From: Chthoniobacteraceae bacterium
Lineage (GTDB): Bacteria > Verrucomicrobiota > Verrucomicrobiia > Chthoniobacterales > Chthoniobacteraceae
Length of the DNA: 64,000 bases
NCBI GenBank assembly: GCA_028293625.1
Contig: JAQGOL010000030.1
Coordinates: 248,001-312,000, forward strand
Reading direction: 5' to 3'
In this document: positions 61,856 to 64,000 of the stretch, piece after piece
Layout: the number at the start of each line of letters is the position of its first letter
How positions within the stretch are numbered: position 1 is the stretch's first letter
Notes under the pieces: generated by a model
The model's database searches: none
Seen by the model: the letters and a program-made list of their open reading frames with translations, nothing else
Told to the model about the DNA's origin: nothing
Made by a program: the position numbers and the translations under genes

Positions 61856-62467
61856 ATGCCTGCCGAAGCTCGAATCACCTCTATTTGGAGCAATCAGAAA
61901 CTGCTCGTCATCTTACTGCTCATTGGTGTGGGTGGCTGGTTTCTTTCTGACGGCCTTGTCGGGTATCCGCGAAAAAATGCACGCTATCGGGAATGGAAAA
62001 GCTACGTCGAGAGCGGCCGTGAAAACGAGTGGCCCGCTTACGCCGCTCAACGCGGATGGAATCCCAAGGAGTGGCCCGATTACGTGCAGGAACATCATCT
62101 TAACCCGTTGCCCGAGGACGTTTTCGGCCAGGATAAAGTAGTTGTCCAGCTGGGCATTGCGATTATCGCAGGCTTGACCGGCTTTCTCACACTTGCCTAT
62201 TGGAGCGTCCAAAGAAAACGTATCGTGCGCACCGACGAAGAAGCCGTCTATGCGCCGGCCGGCCAACGCGTTCCATTCCAGGCGATTACTGGTATCGGTA
62301 AAAAGCGTTGGGACTCAAAAGGAATCGCCACGGTCCGCTATGAGCTCGATGGACGCAAAGGGGAATTTATCATTGATGATTACAAATTCGATGCCGAACC
62401 CTCCCGGCAGATCCTAAAAGAGATCGAGGAGAAACTCCAAAGTCGGGACGACACGGCAGCCACGTAA
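61856..62467 (+). CDS. Hypothetical membrane protein
   Basis: A 203-residue protein. Hydrophobic segments at about 16-34 and 95-118 suggest two helices; between them is a polar loop with many Trp, Arg and Glu (REWKSYVESGRENEWPAYAA). The C-terminal part (about 125-200) is a small beta-rich fold (VPFQAITGIGKKRWDSKG, then YELDGRKGEFIIDDYKFD). No family recognised. It follows queG by 36 bases and may be in the same transcript. Confidence 0.65.
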   Translation: MPAEARITSIWSNQKLLVILLLIGVGGWFLSDGLVGYPRKNARYREWKSYVESGRENEWPAYAAQRGWNPKEWPDYVQEHHLNPLPEDVFGQDKVVVQLGIAIIAGLTGFLTLAYWSVQRKRIVRTDEEAVYAPAGQRVPFQAITGIGKKRWDSKGIATVRYELDGRKGEFIIDDYKFDAEPSRQILKEIEEKLQSRDDTAAT

Positions 62468-62521
62468 TTCAATCCCGGAGGAAGCTCCGTTTTCCCAAGC
62501 CTCAACAAACGCCAAGCCCGT

Positions 62522-63073
62522 ATGCGTATTGTTCTGGTTTTTGCGGTTCTTTTCTCGCTTACCTTCGCCAGCGCACAAGAACCTGTCCGCCAGGTGCGAC
62601 GCTCTCCGGATGGCCTCCACTTCGCTGGCTGGTTTGATCACGACGCCGGGGCGCCGTTTGGCTCGGTTCGCGCCATAGTCTTTCGCAGTGCAACCGATCC
62701 TTACGACATCTTCTCTTTTGTCAGCATTCCGCGATACACTGAAGCCGCATGGAATCCCGCCTCAACCCGATGCGTGATCGCGGATGCCCCTGACAACGGG
62801 GGGCCAAGGACGTGGCTGATTTACCAAAGCGGGCCAGGAAAGTGGGATTCCCGGAAATTGGATCCGTTTGCGACCGTGTATGCAGCTTTTGCCAAGTCCG
62901 ACGTGCGTCATCTTTTTCGGCCATCGATCCTAAAGATCGAATGGCTTTCCGACGTGAAGGTTCGCTTTCGAGGCTACTGCAACACTGGCACCTATCTTTT
63001 CACCGTCGACACTGCTTTACCCGATAATCCGCCGGAGACAACAAAGCTTTCAGCCGAGTGGCTCGACGAGTAG
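62522..63073 (+). CDS. Hypothetical secreted protein
   Basis: A 183-residue protein with a signal peptide (IVLVFAVLFSLTFASAQE). The remainder is beta-rich and aromatic (FVSIPRYTEAAWNPAST, TWLIYQSGPGKWDSRKL, IEWLSDVKVRFRGYCNTG). No family recognised. It lies in a run of small membrane or secreted proteins. Confidence 0.65.
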   Translation: MRIVLVFAVLFSLTFASAQEPVRQVRRSPDGLHFAGWFDHDAGAPFGSVRAIVFRSATDPYDIFSFVSIPRYTEAAWNPASTRCVIADAPDNGGPRTWLIYQSGPGKWDSRKLDPFATVYAAFAKSDVRHLFRPSILKIEWLSDVKVRFRGYCNTGTYLFTVDTALPDNPPETTKLSAEWLDE

Positions 63074-63110
63074 CCGCCTTGAGATTGGCGGATTGCAATA
63101 CAGACCGCAC

Positions 63111-63620
63111 ATGAACACTTCCTCCCCCCTGTTTAGGTTTCGGGCTGTAATGCTCCTATTTATAACGGGCCTGATCATCAGCGGCATTACCGCTTTCCCG
63201 CTCCTGGTCGAACTCAGGATTTTAACCAATCTGCTCGGCGTCGATTCCGCGCAAGGTCCGGACGGCTATACTGGGCTTACCTTCTGGATACTCACCGTTC
63301 AACACGGGCTTGAACAGACATATGCCATTTATCCTTGGCTGGCATACGGAACGGACTGGCTCGCGTTTGGTCATATTGTCATCGCCATGTTCTTTGTAGG
63401 CCCTCTGATCAATCCGCCTTCCGGCAGAGCCGTCATCTACTCCGGCATCGCGGCTTGCCTCGGCGTCATTCCTCTGGCCTTGATTTGCGGTCCGATTCGC
63501 GGGATCCCACTCTACTGGCGCCTGATTGATTGTTCATTTGGAGTTTTTGGGATACTCCCGCTGATCTACTCTCTCCGACTAATTCGACGAATCGAGCAGA
63601 CGTCGACGGCTACTTCATAA
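63111..63620 (+). CDS. Hypothetical polytopic membrane protein
   Basis: A 169-residue protein from the ATG at 63111. Four hydrophobic segments are visible (about 10-30, 65-80 partly, 85-105, 110-130 and 140-158). NHG- or heme-like motifs are not clear; PWLAYGTDWLAFGHI and GIPLYWRLIDCSFGVFG are the most conserved-looking parts. Function unknown. Confidence 0.65.
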   Translation: MNTSSPLFRFRAVMLLFITGLIISGITAFPLLVELRILTNLLGVDSAQGPDGYTGLTFWILTVQHGLEQTYAIYPWLAYGTDWLAFGHIVIAMFFVGPLINPPSGRAVIYSGIAACLGVIPLALICGPIRGIPLYWRLIDCSFGVFGILPLIYSLRLIRRIEQTSTATS

Positions 63621-63680
63621 ACCGCCAAATAGCCCGGCGTTCCTTGCGGCGCCGCCGGCCAACCTAACGCTTCTCCCAGG

Positions 63681-64000
63681 ATGAACCATTTACAGCGCAA
63701 TTTCTCCGGTCTGCTTCTGGCACCTTTCATCTTCCTATTCGGTCACGACGATTGCGGCGCCATCGGGGTTCCGGTTACCTATCAATTGCCTGTGAATGAA
63801 GGTGCCAAAACCTATCTGGTCTCGCTCGCAATCGTGGATTCAAAAAATCCTGACTGGATCATCAGCACTTTTGTAGCCGGCGCGGCGCGAACGGTAACGT
63901 TGGAAAACCAGGGCAGGTTTACCGAAACCTGGGATGGATTGGATGAAAACTTCATGCCGGCGGCGCCTGGCGATTACGCGCTAAAAGGAATCTATTCACC
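63681..64000 (+). CDS. Secreted protein with FlgD-like Ig fold, cut by the window end
   Basis: The first 106 codons are in the window. A signal-like segment (FSGLLLAPFIFLFG) is followed by beta strands, and the segment GRFTETWDGLDENFMPAAPG is like the WDG.D..G...P.G.Y motif of FlgD-type Ig folds that occur in large surface and secreted proteins. The rest is unknown. Confidence 0.6.
   Translation, partial: MNHLQRNFSGLLLAPFIFLFGHDDCGAIGVPVTYQLPVNEGAKTYLVSLAIVDSKNPDWIISTFVAGAARTVTLENQGRFTETWDGLDENFMPAAPGDYALKGIYS

Overview
This window reads as the chromosome of a Gram-negative, moderately GC-rich bacterium, most likely a member of Verrucomicrobiota (a Chthoniobacter/Spartobacteria-like lineage is a guess). 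The envelope is Gram-negative, with kdsA and an lptC-lptA-lptB set for LPS. There is an hprK-ptsH-ptsI cluster with no sugar permease, a PEP-CTERM protein, DUF1844, DUF3500 and DUF6572 proteins, and a FN3-like hypothetical family that I associate with Verrucomicrobiota. Gene density is high, many neighbours overlap by 1 to 17 bases, and obvious Shine-Dalgarno sites are few. I saw no insertion sequence, prophage, CRISPR array or rRNA. Two tRNA genes are present: Asp(GTC) and Thr(CGT).

Layout. Positions 1-3135 hold an AI-2E-type permease and isocitrate dehydrogenase. Positions 3318-13555 are the most unusual part: a cytochrome P450, a PEP-CTERM protein, a phosphodiesterase-TPR-sulfotransferase fusion, a two-domain GNAT protein, a ketosynthase, an ACP-dehydratase fusion, a TPR-AAA ATPase and a TPR membrane protein. 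A SWIM-Snf2 helicase, an orphan ParA and tRNA-Asp follow. Positions 18415-23225 carry amt and the regulatory-type PTS. Positions 23341-27284 are a compact envelope operon (DUF1844-kdsA-lptC-lptA-lptB-hpf). Positions 27416-35868 hold DUF proteins, a quinone reductase, tRNA-Thr, a NarL-type regulator, a small stress membrane protein and a TPR protein/histidine kinase/OmpR-type regulator operon.

Positions 35989-44145 are core metabolism: tyrA-aroA-cmk-plsC, purF-purM, and an M14-like amidohydrolase. Positions 44297-50776 are accessory: a flavoprotein, a lipase, a membrane-anchored trypsin-like protease with a GYF_2 domain, a long/short paralogue pair, and a NarL-type regulator with altered receiver residues. 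Positions 50761-61819 return to core functions: alr, glutamate dehydrogenase, murJ, tsaC/sua5, purK, purE, aroK and queG. The last 2.2 kb hold four small membrane or secreted proteins of unknown function, the last one cut by the window end.

Core pathways are spread over several operons: purine synthesis (purF-purM, purE-purK), aromatic amino acids (aroK, tyrA-aroA), cell wall and LPS (alr, murJ, kdsA, lpt genes) and nitrogen (amt, gdhA). The most interesting candidate system is the 3.3-13.6 kb block, where acyl-chain enzymes (ketosynthase, ACP-dehydratase, acetyltransferase) lie beside a P450 and a phosphodiesterase/sulfotransferase fusion. This could be an undescribed lipid or polyketide tailoring locus. 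The genes are on both strands, so a joint function is inference only.
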